A DNA stretch of 64,000 nucleotides, taken from NCBI GenBank assembly GCA_020635995.1, contig JACJYS010000004.1, forward strand, positions 186,001 to 250,000, in the 5' to 3' direction. Made by a program: the position numbers and the translations under genes. The stretch comes from Chitinophagales bacterium (GTDB taxonomy: Bacteria > Bacteroidota > Bacteroidia > Chitinophagales > UBA8649). Of this stretch, positions 43,441-52,128 are shown one piece after another (position 1 is the stretch's first letter; the number at the start of each line of letters is the position of its first letter). Under the pieces are notes generated by a model that was given only the letters and a program-made list of their open reading frames with translations, was not told the DNA's origin and did no database searches.

Positions 43441-45654
43441 TTACTTATAATAGAATAACCTCAAATATCTATTTAATGCCCAAATAGGAAATACATTTCT
43501 GTATGAAGTGTAGGTTATCATACAGCTTTTATTAAACACACCACTAATACTTTCTTGAGGGAAATCGCCATCTTCATCTTGTTTTGATAGTAAAAACCGA
43601 ATGCCTTTATCTATTACACTTTTATCAGAATACTGGCTTTGCATCAATGCCAATAATGCCCAAGCCGTATTTATTACTTGCCCTTGTTTGTTTTGAACAT
43701 AACGCACTTCTACACAACTCAAATAACTTTCGCCCCACGAGCCGTCTTCTTTTTGTTGTTGCACCAAAAAATCGCAAGCTTTTTTAGTTGTTTTATCGTT
43801 GCTGTAATTTTTTCCTACACAAGCTAAAGCTTCCGCAGCAAACCACGCACCATAAGTATAGCCCACGCCCCACGAACCATAAAACGAGCCGTCATCGCCC
43901 TGCTCATTACAAATAAACTTTATGCCTCTATCTACAGCTTTTTTAATTTCTGTGGGTTTATAATCCGGATATTCTTTACTAAATTTCACTAAACTTTGAA
44001 TACACGAAGAACTACATTCCACATAAGAATAATCTACCATTATTTCTCCAAAAACCTCCGAAGGGTTAATTTCTTCTATCCAAAAAGGAGCTCTTCGCTG
44101 CTCGTAAGTTGCCCAGCCTCCATCTTCATTCTGAAAAGATAAAAGTAAATCTACTGCTTCTTGAAAACGTTTTTGTGTTATGGTTTTGTTTAATGATAGC
44201 TGGTGTTTTGTAGCAAACTGATGTTGCAGTATGCTGGCTTTCATACCATCGGCAGTACAGTCTGTTATAGGCCAGCCGTGCTCTACTGTGCTAAACGGCC
44301 ACCCACCTTGGTCTTGATGTCTAAAAAAAGTAGTTTTCCCACTTGTTTCATTTTGTATTTGAGAAGTATCTAAGTAAGTATAAATATTTTGAAGCGTATT
44401 CTCATAATCTTTTCCCAGCTCACTTTCATTTATAGCGTTTGAAAAAAAAGCCGTTTCCCACAATTGTGCTCCATTATATCCTTGCATTTTCATACCGTCT
44501 TCTGCCAGCCATAAATAATCTTTCCAGCGTTCTACATGTTTTTTAAAATATTCCGATTCTCCGCCATATTCTTGCCACAAGGCTAATGAATTTATAGCTT
44601 GATTCACAGGGCCTATATCTATATAATTTGTTCGTAAATCTTCGTCATTAATATATTTAATAATAAAATCAAGAGCTAATCTCCGTATTTTTTTAGGAGC
44701 TATTTTTTCGTACAGATGTGTTATTCCATTTAAAACATTTAATAAAAATGTAGGTTTTCTGTATAAATCTGTTTTTGCACAGGCAGACCTTGCTTTATTC
44801 CAATTAATATCTTCATATTTTTCATTGTAAAGTTCGGTACGAAGCTCTTTTGTTAAATCGTGTAGGGGCATTTGATATTTTGCTCCAAAACAATATGCCA
44901 TAGGCAAATAAACCATACGTGCATGACACCAATATCTACCCGGATAAATAGGCAACCATTTAGGCAACAGCCACAATTCAGGAAATGTTGACTGATTGCC
45001 GCTCCAATCATAAACATTTAATGCACTCAAATAAAACTTTCCCCAACTGGGTGCATGTGTAGCTCCTCCATTTTCTCTTATCCAAGTTCTACCCTTTTGC
45101 ATGTATTTTTCATCTTTATCTACACCTAAAATACGCAATGCTGTGTAGTTTAAAGAACTTCCCATCATGGTGCTTTCACTTTCTATGTGCAAGCCCCAGC
45201 CACCGTCTTCATTTTGATGATTTTTAATATAAGCACGCATTAATGCTTTTTGAGCATTAGAAAACGGTGTGTTGGTAATATAAGATACAATAATTAATCC
45301 CGGAAGCAAAAACATAGGCCCACCATAATCGCCAGGTATAAAATGGTTGGGCGTAAGTAGTTCTTTGTAGTAATTAATAGCTTGCTGAGTACTACTTTTA
45401 ACATTATCTAAAAAGTCGGACTTATTTTCTTTAGCACTAAATTTGGAGTGTTTAGTGGCATTATACCTATAAATTTTATCTGCACTATTAGGATTTTTTG
45501 AGCTATCAAAAACAAACGATTGCTCCATTTCTTTAATCAATGCTTCATCTTCATCATTACCTTTAAAACGCCAGTATTGGCGACCTTTTTCGGTAGTTTT
45601 AAGCTCCCATAATTCCCAAAATTTATGGCTTTTTTCGGCAGTATATTTATTCAT
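43441..45654 (-). CDS. Oxidosqualene cyclase (sterol/triterpenol synthase), cycloartenol-synthase-like
   Basis: 737 residues, the length of eukaryotic oxidosqualene cyclases (squalene-hopene cyclases are ~630). The catalytic motif is HGWPITDCTAD, with acid Asp465 and its partners Cys466 and Cys547 (YSYVECSS); squalene-hopene cyclases would have DxDD. Other landmarks: GRQYWRF near the N-terminus, WCHARMVYLPMAY (His244, equal to human His232), MQGYNGAQLWETAF, GWATYEQRR (Tyr517), NPSEVFGEIMVDY, and QW motifs near 147-153, 507-515, 586-595 and 634-641. The Tyr393/His459/Ile463 set equals cycloartenol synthase Tyr410/His477/Ile481. It cyclises 2,3-oxidosqualene to a protosterol or arborinol-type triterpenol at the membrane. 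Divergent from the squalene synthase and epoxidase genes. Confidence 0.93.
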   Translation of the reverse strand: MNKYTAEKSHKFWELWELKTTEKGRQYWRFKGNDEDEALIKEMEQSFVFDSSKNPNSADKIYRYNATKHSKFSAKENKSDFLDNVKSSTQQAINYYKELLTPNHFIPGDYGGPMFLLPGLIIVSYITNTPFSNAQKALMRAYIKNHQNEDGGWGLHIESESTMMGSSLNYTALRILGVDKDEKYMQKGRTWIRENGGATHAPSWGKFYLSALNVYDWSGNQSTFPELWLLPKWLPIYPGRYWCHARMVYLPMAYCFGAKYQMPLHDLTKELRTELYNEKYEDINWNKARSACAKTDLYRKPTFLLNVLNGITHLYEKIAPKKIRRLALDFIIKYINDEDLRTNYIDIGPVNQAINSLALWQEYGGESEYFKKHVERWKDYLWLAEDGMKMQGYNGAQLWETAFFSNAINESELGKDYENTLQNIYTYLDTSQIQNETSGKTTFFRHQDQGGWPFSTVEHGWPITDCTADGMKASILQHQFATKHQLSLNKTITQKRFQEAVDLLLSFQNEDGGWATYEQRRAPFWIEEINPSEVFGEIMVDYSYVECSSSCIQSLVKFSKEYPDYKPTEIKKAVDRGIKFICNEQGDDGSFYGSWGVGYTYGAWFAAEALACVGKNYSNDKTTKKACDFLVQQQKEDGSWGESYLSCVEVRYVQNKQGQVINTAWALLALMQSQYSDKSVIDKGIRFLLSKQDEDGDFPQESISGVFNKSCMITYTSYRNVFPIWALNRYLRLFYYK

Positions 45655-45763
45655 ACTGTAAATATGCTACAAGTAAATTTGTTAAAAGTACGTATTTGGC
45701 AATTTGGACGTCCTAATAAAAAACCCATACACTACACTTTTGTTTTAGCTTTTTATTTGTGTT
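45655..45763. promoter_or_regulatory. Divergent promoter region between cyclase and squalene synthase genes
   Basis: 109 bases. A TAAATTTG (45674-45681) facing right fits the TAnnTTTG -7 pattern for the synthase gene. A perfect 8-base palindrome GGACGTCC lies at 45706-45713, near the middle, a possible but unproven operator. No clear -7 element facing left was seen. Confidence 0.35.
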
Positions 45764-46858
45764 ATGATTTCTACAAGTCCAATAACCGTAAAACATTTTT
45801 TGCAAGTTGTAAAAAACGATACAAAGCGAATAGCTAAAAAAGTAAAGCTAATAAATTCTAACGATAAAGACTATTGCTACGATACTTTAAATAAAGTTTC
45901 GCGTTCTTTTGCTTTAGTTATTCAAGATTTGCCTTCAGAACTTAAAGATGCTGTTTGTGTTTTTTATTTAGTGCTTCGTGCTTTAGATACTATTGAAGAC
46001 GATATGAAAATACAAGACGCTGACAAGGAAAGTTTATTAATGAATTTTCATGAGTACTGCGATGACGAATCTTTTTCTTTAGACAATGTAGGCGATAAGC
46101 CGGAATATGTTGAGTTAATGCGTAATTATCCAATTATTGCCCGATTTTTATCTTCTGTAGATACCAAATACCAGCTAATAGTTAAAGATACTACAAAAGA
46201 AATGGCTGAGGGAATGTTGCATTTTGCAAAGCAAGAAGTGTATTCTAAAAACGACTACAATGAATACTGCCACTATGTAGCAGGAATTGTAGGACAAGGT
46301 TTGTCTAAACTTTTTGCAAAATCGGGTTTAGAAAGCGAAGAATTTTATACGGAAATGGACTTAGCTAACGAAATGGGTTTATTTCTACAAAAAACTAATA
46401 TTATTAGAGATTATCAAGAAGATGTAGAAGAAGGTCGTATTTTTTGGCCAAGAGATGTTTGGGAGAATTATGTTTCAAATTACGCTGATTTAAAGAAAAA
46501 TCCCGAAAATTCAAGAAGTATAGCTTGCCTAAATGCCATGGTTATAGATGCTATGAATCATTTTGAAAGTTGCTTAACTTTTTTATCAAAAATTGAGAAT
46601 GAAAAAATATATCGCTTCTGTGCTATTCCTCAGTTAATGGCATTAGCTACTTTGGTAAAACTGTACAATAATCCTAATACTTTAAAGGAAAATGTAAAAA
46701 TAGACAGAGCAACTACCATGGAAATTTTTGCCAAATTAAATAACAAACAAGTGTTTTCAGCATATTCTATTCAATTTTTGAATGAAATAAAACTAAAAGA
46801 ATGTGATGTAAATATGATTGTTCTAAAAGAAAAATTATTAAAAAACTTAAAAAACTAA
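45764..46858 (+). CDS. Squalene synthase, eukaryote-like type
   Basis: 364 residues. The active-site signature SRSFALVIQDLPSELKDAV and the first Asp-rich motif ALDTIEDD (Asp75-Asp80) match farnesyl-diphosphate farnesyltransferase; the second is RDYQED (215-220), followed by GRIFWPRDVWENY, which is the hallmark of the eukaryotic ERG9/FDFT1 type. YCHYVAGIVGQGLSKLF lies between. It joins two farnesyl-PP to squalene using NADPH in a single enzyme, unlike the three-gene HpnCDE route. The C-terminal membrane anchor of eukaryotic enzymes is missing. Only 3 bases separate it from the epoxidase gene. Confidence 0.93.
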   Translation: MISTSPITVKHFLQVVKNDTKRIAKKVKLINSNDKDYCYDTLNKVSRSFALVIQDLPSELKDAVCVFYLVLRALDTIEDDMKIQDADKESLLMNFHEYCDDESFSLDNVGDKPEYVELMRNYPIIARFLSSVDTKYQLIVKDTTKEMAEGMLHFAKQEVYSKNDYNEYCHYVAGIVGQGLSKLFAKSGLESEEFYTEMDLANEMGLFLQKTNIIRDYQEDVEEGRIFWPRDVWENYVSNYADLKKNPENSRSIACLNAMVIDAMNHFESCLTFLSKIENEKIYRFCAIPQLMALATLVKLYNNPNTLKENVKIDRATTMEIFAKLNNKQVFSAYSIQFLNEIKLKECDVNMIVLKEKLLKNLKN

Positions 46859-46861
46859 ACT

Positions 46862-48226
46862 ATGTATGATATTTGTATAGTTGGAGCAGGAGTTGCCGGT
46901 GCATCAATAGCAGCTCATCTTTCTAAATTAAATTATTCTATTGCTTTAATGGATATTTCCTTTAAAGAACGAGATAGAATAGTAGGCGAATTAATGCAAC
47001 CCGGTGGACTAATGATGATGCAAAAACTGGGAATTGGGCACGTTATTAATAACATAGAAACAAGCAAAGTAAAAGGATATTCTTTGCATTACAACAATAA
47101 AAATCTTGTAATAGATTATGGAAATGACCAGTTTGGCGTAGGGCTTAATAATGGTAAATTTATACAAGCTTTAAGGAATGAAACACTAAACCAAAGTAAT
47201 GTAAAACGCATTTTGGGCAAAGCTCTTGATTTTTCGTACAAAAACGATGATGAAATAGAAGGTGTTATTTATGAAGATGAAAAGAAAGACAAGCAAACTA
47301 TACAAGCTAAATTAACTATAGTGTGCGATGGCTTTTTCTCTACTTTACGAAGTAAATTAATAGACGACCAAAAAGTAATAAGCAGTTATTTTTTAGGCTT
47401 AATTTTAAAAGATTGTCAACTGCCTAATGAGCAATATGGACATATTTTTTTAGACGGAAAATCTCCTTTTTTATGCTATAGAATTAACGAAAACGAAGTG
47501 CGTTTATTGCTTGATTATCAAGGAAATAAAGCACCTGTTTTAAATAAGGATTTAAAAGAGTTTATCTATCAAGAAGTAGCACCTTATGTAAATGAAAATA
47601 TGAAGCAAAGTTTGCAAGAGGCTATAAATACACAAGCGGTTAAAATAATGCCTAATCATAAACTAAGTGTGGTTTCATGCACAAAAAAAGGCGTAGCTAT
47701 GGTAGGCGATTCTTTAAACATGCGACATCCTTTAACCGGTGGTGGAATGACCGCCACATTAACAGATGTAGCTTTGCTATCTAAAGTTTTAAATAAAACC
47801 GAAATTTTAGACGATAAAATAAAACTCAATCAACAAATACAGCATTACTACAAAGAACGCTTACAATGGAATGCCTCAATTAATATTTTAGCCGATGCAC
47901 TATATAAAGTAACTCTAAATGACGGTTTAAAAGAGGCTTGCTTTGATTATTTATCAAAAGGAGCAGATAAAAGTCAAGAGCCGATACAGTTGCTGGCAGG
48001 CATTTCAAGAGATAAAGGAATGTTGCTAAAACATTTTACTCAAGTGGCTGTTTTAGGAGCAAAAGATAAATTATTTAGAGATTTCAGCATACACGGCATA
48101 GATATTTCTTACACCATGCTTAAAGAAGCTACCCAAATATTTTGGCCTTTGCTGAAAAAGGAAAAAAACATGATAACCGGTTTAATAAACGAACCAAATG
48201 TAGAACAATTAGAAGTCGCTTCGTAA
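46862..48226 (+). CDS. Squalene epoxidase (squalene monooxygenase)
   Basis: 454 residues. FAD motif IVGAGVAGASIAAHLSK (GxGxxG at 8-13), then the squalene-epoxidase signature DRIVGELMQPGG (38-49), the DG motif CDGFFSTLRSKL (about 155-166), and GDSLNMRHPLTGGGMTATL (282-300), which matches human and yeast enzymes closely. It puts oxygen into squalene to give (3S)-2,3-oxidosqualene and needs O2, FAD and a reductase, so the host is able to use oxygen. The C-terminal IFWPLLKKEK resembles the yeast enzyme's end. Coupled to squalene synthase, 3 bp upstream. Confidence 0.93.
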   Translation: MYDICIVGAGVAGASIAAHLSKLNYSIALMDISFKERDRIVGELMQPGGLMMMQKLGIGHVINNIETSKVKGYSLHYNNKNLVIDYGNDQFGVGLNNGKFIQALRNETLNQSNVKRILGKALDFSYKNDDEIEGVIYEDEKKDKQTIQAKLTIVCDGFFSTLRSKLIDDQKVISSYFLGLILKDCQLPNEQYGHIFLDGKSPFLCYRINENEVRLLLDYQGNKAPVLNKDLKEFIYQEVAPYVNENMKQSLQEAINTQAVKIMPNHKLSVVSCTKKGVAMVGDSLNMRHPLTGGGMTATLTDVALLSKVLNKTEILDDKIKLNQQIQHYYKERLQWNASINILADALYKVTLNDGLKEACFDYLSKGADKSQEPIQLLAGISRDKGMLLKHFTQVAVLGAKDKLFRDFSIHGIDISYTMLKEATQIFWPLLKKEKNMITGLINEPNVEQLEVAS

Positions 48227-48227
48227 G

Positions 48228-49244
48228 CTATTTATAACGCTCTACAACACTACAAACCGTATTAATATCAGATTGGCTAACATCTAAATGAGTTACAAAT
48301 CTTATGGTATTTTTACCAAAAGGAACAGCCAAAACGCCATTGTTTTTCAAATAGTTTAAATACTTCTCCACTCCTATTTCTTCCACTACATCAAACAAAA
48401 CAATATTAGTTTCGGGCGTTACCACATTTGTTATTTCCTTTTGCTTTATAAGCGTTTCAGCTAATTGAGTAGCATGTGCATGGTCGTTTTTTAGCCTGTC
48501 AATATTATTTTCTAAAGCATACAAGCCCGTTGCGGCTAAATAACCTACTTGCCTCATGCCTCCACCAAAGGCTTTGCGTACTTTTTTGGCACGTTTAATA
48601 AAAGCATTATTTCCTATTAAAACCGAACCAATAGGAGCTCCTAAACCCTTGCTTAAACATATAGAAATACTATCAAATAAACCTTTGTAATCTTCAATTT
48701 TGGTATTACTTGCCATTAAAGCATTAAAAAACCTTGCTCCATCCATGTGGAGTTTTAAGTTTTTTTCTTTGCATAAACTACTTATTTCTTTTAAGGCTTC
48801 TAACTTATAAAAAGCTCCTCCTCCTTTATTGCAAGTGTTTTCTACAATAACCAGCTTACTCACGGGCAACCAATCAAAATCGGGTTGTATGTTTTCTTTA
48901 ATTTGTTGGGCAGAAATTCGCCCTTTATCGCCATCTATTAAACGGACTCCGCAACCCGAATTAAAAGCATAGCCCGCAGTTTCATAATAATATACATGAG
49001 AAAGTTTGTCCATTATTATTTCATCTAAAGGCTGAGTATGCACTTTTACCGCTATTTGATTGCACATGGTTCCGCTGGGGCAAAACAAAGCTGCCTCAAA
49101 GCCAAACATATCTGCCAGTTTTTGTTGCAATTTTTGCACCGTAGGGTCTTCGTTAAAAACATCATCGCCCACTTGTGCATTCATCATTGCTTCCAGCATT
49201 TCAGCATTGGGTTTTGTAACGGTATCGCTTCTTAAATCTATCAT
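48228..49244 (-). CDS. Low-specificity L-threonine aldolase
   Basis: 338 residues, full length. MIDLRSDTVTKPNAEM is the standard start; LFCPSGTMCNQIA and the PLP lysine in ISICLSKGLGAPIGSVL define a fold-type I threonine aldolase. It splits threonine/allo-threonine to glycine and acetaldehyde in the cytoplasm. Its ATG overlaps the stop of the TrmH-family gene by four bases, so the two are co-translated. The gene converges on the epoxidase gene with 1 base between stops. Confidence 0.94.
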   Translation of the reverse strand: MIDLRSDTVTKPNAEMLEAMMNAQVGDDVFNEDPTVQKLQQKLADMFGFEAALFCPSGTMCNQIAVKVHTQPLDEIIMDKLSHVYYYETAGYAFNSGCGVRLIDGDKGRISAQQIKENIQPDFDWLPVSKLVIVENTCNKGGGAFYKLEALKEISSLCKEKNLKLHMDGARFFNALMASNTKIEDYKGLFDSISICLSKGLGAPIGSVLIGNNAFIKRAKKVRKAFGGGMRQVGYLAATGLYALENNIDRLKNDHAHATQLAETLIKQKEITNVVTPETNIVLFDVVEEIGVEKYLNYLKNNGVLAVPFGKNTIRFVTHLDVSQSDINTVCSVVERYK

Positions 49245-49750
49245 GGTTTTATTTGTTTTAAAATTTCATAACTAACTATCGTGCAAGCATTTATTACATT
49301 CATAGATGTTGTTTTGCCATACATATTTATATGAAAAACTTCATCAGACAGCTTCAATAATTCATCTGCTACTCCCCTATTTTCTTCTCCTAATATTAGC
49401 AGTATTTTTTCATCTTTATGCAGTGAAAGTTGCTCTATTTCTTTACTTTTATCGCAATATTCTACACTAATAATTTTATAATCTTCTCTCTTTAATTTCT
49501 TAATAATTTCTACAGGGTTTTCTACATATTCAAAATTTACATACTGCTCCGTTGCTCTTGAAGTTTTAGCTATTTTTCTGTTTGGAGGATATACACTATT
49601 GCCCGAAAAATACAGTTTTTCAATACCTAAATTATCTGCCAGCCTAAATAAACTGCCCACATTAAAAGGCGAATGCATATTATTTGCCAAAATAGATAAT
49701 TGGGCATTGGGTTTTTGATTTTTTATTTCGTTATGTAGTAATTGCCTCAT
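49241..49750 (-). CDS. TrmH/SpoU-family RNA methyltransferase
   Basis: 169 residues. Motif 1 NNMHSPFNVGSLFRLADNLG, motif 2 LLILGEENRGVADELL and motif 3 HINMYGKTTSMNVINACTIV are the SPOUT 2'-O-methyltransferase set. It is a different subgroup from the TrmH-family gene at 27298-27834 (motif 3 GKTTSMNV against GTKHSLNI). Target base unknown. It overlaps the threonine aldolase start and follows rlmH by 3 bases, giving a three-gene unit. Confidence 0.9.
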   Translation of the reverse strand: MRQLLHNEIKNQKPNAQLSILANNMHSPFNVGSLFRLADNLGIEKLYFSGNSVYPPNRKIAKTSRATEQYVNFEYVENPVEIIKKLKREDYKIISVEYCDKSKEIEQLSLHKDEKILLILGEENRGVADELLKLSDEVFHINMYGKTTSMNVINACTIVSYEILKQIKP

Positions 49751-49753
49751 TTT

Positions 49754-50227
49754 CTATTCATTATGATAAGGCTCTCCCTTAATTATGGTAAAAGCTCTGT
49801 AAAGTTGTTCAGCAAAAATTAAGCGTATTAATTGGTGCGAAAATGTCATGGAAGACAACTGCATTTTCATATTGGCTCTTTCGTATATTTCAGGAGCAAA
49901 ACCATAAGCTCCGCCCACCACAAAAACTATTTGACTAACTGCATTAAGTTGTTGTTGTTCAATCCATTTAGCAAATTTTACCGAAGTAAAACTTCTACCC
50001 TTTTCATCAAGCAGTACCACAAAATCTGTAGGTAATAACACTTTTAAAATTTGAGTACCTTCCTCTTGTTTCCGCTGCTCTATTTGCAGTTTATTGATGT
50101 TCTTTTTATCTTGAATAACTTGAAATTCAAAATTAGTGTAATGCTGTAAACGATTAAAAAAAATACTACACCCTTCATCTACATAACTTTGTGTAGTTTT
50201 ACCAATAACCAACAATTTTACTTTCAT
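49754..50227 (-). CDS. rlmH: 23S rRNA m3-pseudouridine-1915 methyltransferase
   Basis: 157 residues from the ATG at 50227 (MKVKLLVIGKTTQSYVDEG), which is the normal length of the family; the longer frame to 50257 adds ten unlikely residues. Knot motif FVVGGAYGFAPEIYERANMK and the ending AEQLYRAFTIIKGEPYHNE, with the conserved YH, identify RlmH. It methylates pseudouridine 1915 of 23S rRNA in 70S ribosomes. It heads the rlmH-TrmH-threonine aldolase unit. Confidence 0.95.
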   Translation of the reverse strand: MKVKLLVIGKTTQSYVDEGCSIFFNRLQHYTNFEFQVIQDKKNINKLQIEQRKQEEGTQILKVLLPTDFVVLLDEKGRSFTSVKFAKWIEQQQLNAVSQIVFVVGGAYGFAPEIYERANMKMQLSSMTFSHQLIRLIFAEQLYRAFTIIKGEPYHNE

Positions 50228-50305
50228 GTGTACAAAAATATGATAAGAATTGTTCAATCTATTGCATAAGTTAGTTAATTTTGATTTTTAACTTAAAAAT
50301 TCAGC

Positions 50306-50680
50306 ATGAATAAAATTAAATATTTTGCCATAAGCACCTTTTTAATGCTTTTATTATTTGCCTGCCAAACTACTCCAAATTTTGTAGGACAATGGGAATT
50401 AAAAGAGCTTCAACTGGGCAATGAAAGAATAACGGGCATGGATATAGGCAACCCCACTTATACTTTTAATAAAGATAAAACTTTTACTATAGCCATAGAC
50501 GATTTAAGCCAAAGTGGCACTTGGAGCTATAAAAATAACAAGCTGAGCCTTGTAAATGACGATGACAAAGGCAATGAAAATATATTGACCGTAGTAGATG
50601 TTAACGACACTATTTTTCATTACACTACAGGAGTAGATAATCAAGAATCTTTTGTATATTTAAGAAGAATTAAAAAATAA
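50306..50680 (+). CDS. Lipocalin-like lipoprotein
   Basis: 124 residues. Lipobox LFAC with Cys20, then NFVGQWELKELQLGNE ... SQSGTWSYKNNKLSL, the N-terminal G-x-W and second strand pattern of small lipocalin-like domains found in many Bacteroidota lipoproteins. Ligand unknown. It stops one base before the nfeD start. Confidence 0.75.
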   Translation: MNKIKYFAISTFLMLLLFACQTTPNFVGQWELKELQLGNERITGMDIGNPTYTFNKDKTFTIAIDDLSQSGTWSYKNNKLSLVNDDDKGNENILTVVDVNDTIFHYTTGVDNQESFVYLRRIKK

Positions 50681-50681
50681 A

Positions 50682-51146
50682 ATGACCTTAGCCCTAATTG
50701 CTTTTGCTTTATTAATGGGAATTATCCTTATATTTTTAGAGGTTTTTATAATACCCGGCACTACTATTTTTGGTATTTTTGGAGCAGTTATTTCGGTGGT
50801 AGCCATAATATTTGCCTACAAATATTTAGGAACTAATGCCGGACATTTAAGCATAATAATAGGCTTTGTGGTTTTTATGGTTTTCTTTTTTTTAGGAAAG
50901 AAATTTATGGATAAAAGTAACTTTTCATTGCACCAAGAACTTACCGGAAAAGTAAATTTATACGAAGCAAAGGCAAAAGTTGGCGATATGGGCATAGCTC
51001 ATACCGATATAAAACCAAACGGAAAAGCTATTATAGATGATGAGAAAATAGAAGTATTTTCTATAGGGCAATATATAACAAAAGGAGAAAAAATAATAGT
51101 AACTAAAATAGAACAAAATAAAATTTTTATAAAACCAATAACTTAA
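50682..51146 (+). CDS. NfeD-like membrane protein
   Basis: 154 residues. Three hydrophobic segments (roughly residues 2-70) precede a C-terminal soluble OB-fold domain with LTGKVNLYEAKAKVGDMG and GEKIIVTKIEQNKIFIKP. This is the short NfeD type that is normally paired with flotillin-like FloA, as it is here, 6 bp downstream. NfeD proteins are membrane-associated partners of flotillins; their precise role is unsettled. Confidence 0.85.
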   Translation: MTLALIAFALLMGIILIFLEVFIIPGTTIFGIFGAVISVVAIIFAYKYLGTNAGHLSIIIGFVVFMVFFFLGKKFMDKSNFSLHQELTGKVNLYEAKAKVGDMGIAHTDIKPNGKAIIDDEKIEVFSIGQYITKGEKIIVTKIEQNKIFIKPIT

Positions 51147-51152
51147 AAAAAC

Positions 51153-52121
51153 ATGTATTTACTACCCATATTAATTGTATTTGCAGCCATATTTATGCTG
51201 TTTTTCATTTTGTATTTTGTACCTATCGGCTTATGGATTTCAGCCTTAGCTTCTGGTGTTAAAATAGGCATAATTGACTTATTTGCTATGCGTTTAAGAA
51301 AAGTACCGCCTACAGTAATAGTTAACGCTATGATTACGGCTAAAAAAGCAGGTATTCCTGTAGAAAGAGATTTTTTAGAAGCCCATTATTTAGCCGGAGG
51401 GAATGTAATTAAAGTTGTAAATGCTTTAGTATCGGCAGATAAAGCTAATATTGACTTAACTTTTAATGATGCTACGGCTATTGATTTGGCGGGTAGAGAT
51501 GTATTAGAGGCGGTAAAATTAAGCGTTGACCCACGTGTTATAGAATCGCCACCTGTAGCGGCTGTGGCAAAAGACGGTATTCAGTTAATAGCCAAAGCGA
51601 GGGTAACGGTACGTGCTAACATTAAGCAATTAGTAGGTGGTGCAGGAGAAGAAACTATTTTGGCAAGAGTTGGAGAAGGAATTGTTACTTCTATTGGTTC
51701 GGCAGAAACGCATAAAAAAGTGTTAGAAAACCCCGATACTATTTCAAAATTAGTGCTGGGCAAAGGATTAGATTCCGGAACTGCTTTTGAGATACTTTCT
51801 ATTGATATTGCAGATGTAGATGTAGGTAAAAACATAGGTGCAGAACTTCAAATAGACCAAGCTAATGCCGATAAAAATGTAGCACAAGCCAGAGCCGAAG
51901 AAAGAAGAGCCATGGCAATAGCCGAAGAGCAAGAAATGAAAGCCAAAGCACAAGAAGCCCGAGCTAAAGTAATTTTAGCAGAAGCAGAAGTGCCTTTAGC
52001 ATTGGCAGAAGCTTTTAGAAAAGGTAATTTAGGTATTATGGATTACTATAAATTCCAAAATATACAAGCAGATACTAATATGAGAGATTCTATTAGTGGA
52101 AAAGACAATAGTAAAAAGTAG
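51153..52121 (+). CDS. floA: Flotillin-like protein FloA
   Basis: 322 residues. The N-terminal membrane segment (about residues 2-30) is followed by the SPFH-type domain with KVPPTVIVNAMITAKKAGIP, DVLEAVKLSVDPRVIESPPV and SIDIADVDVGKNIGAELQID, then an Ala/Glu-rich coiled coil (NVAQARAEERRAMAIAEEQE), all as in the UPF0365/YqfA (FloA) family. FloA forms membrane assemblies in bacteria. It lies 2.9 kb from the squalene epoxidase gene, so a link to sterol-containing membranes is possible but unproven. Confidence 0.94.
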   Translation: MYLLPILIVFAAIFMLFFILYFVPIGLWISALASGVKIGIIDLFAMRLRKVPPTVIVNAMITAKKAGIPVERDFLEAHYLAGGNVIKVVNALVSADKANIDLTFNDATAIDLAGRDVLEAVKLSVDPRVIESPPVAAVAKDGIQLIAKARVTVRANIKQLVGGAGEETILARVGEGIVTSIGSAETHKKVLENPDTISKLVLGKGLDSGTAFEILSIDIADVDVGKNIGAELQIDQANADKNVAQARAEERRAMAIAEEQEMKAKAQEARAKVILAEAEVPLALAEAFRKGNLGIMDYYKFQNIQADTNMRDSISGKDNSKK

Positions 52122-52128
52122 ATTTAGC

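Noticed and set aside
43441..45654. Squalene-hopene cyclase
   Set aside because: Lacks the DxDD acid motif; has DCTA with paired Cys, a longer chain and an adjacent epoxidase gene, all pointing to oxidosqualene cyclase.
45625..45837. 70-codon plus-strand open frame before squalene synthase
   Set aside because: It overlaps both the cyclase 5' end and the synthase start in another frame and has no protein-like pattern.
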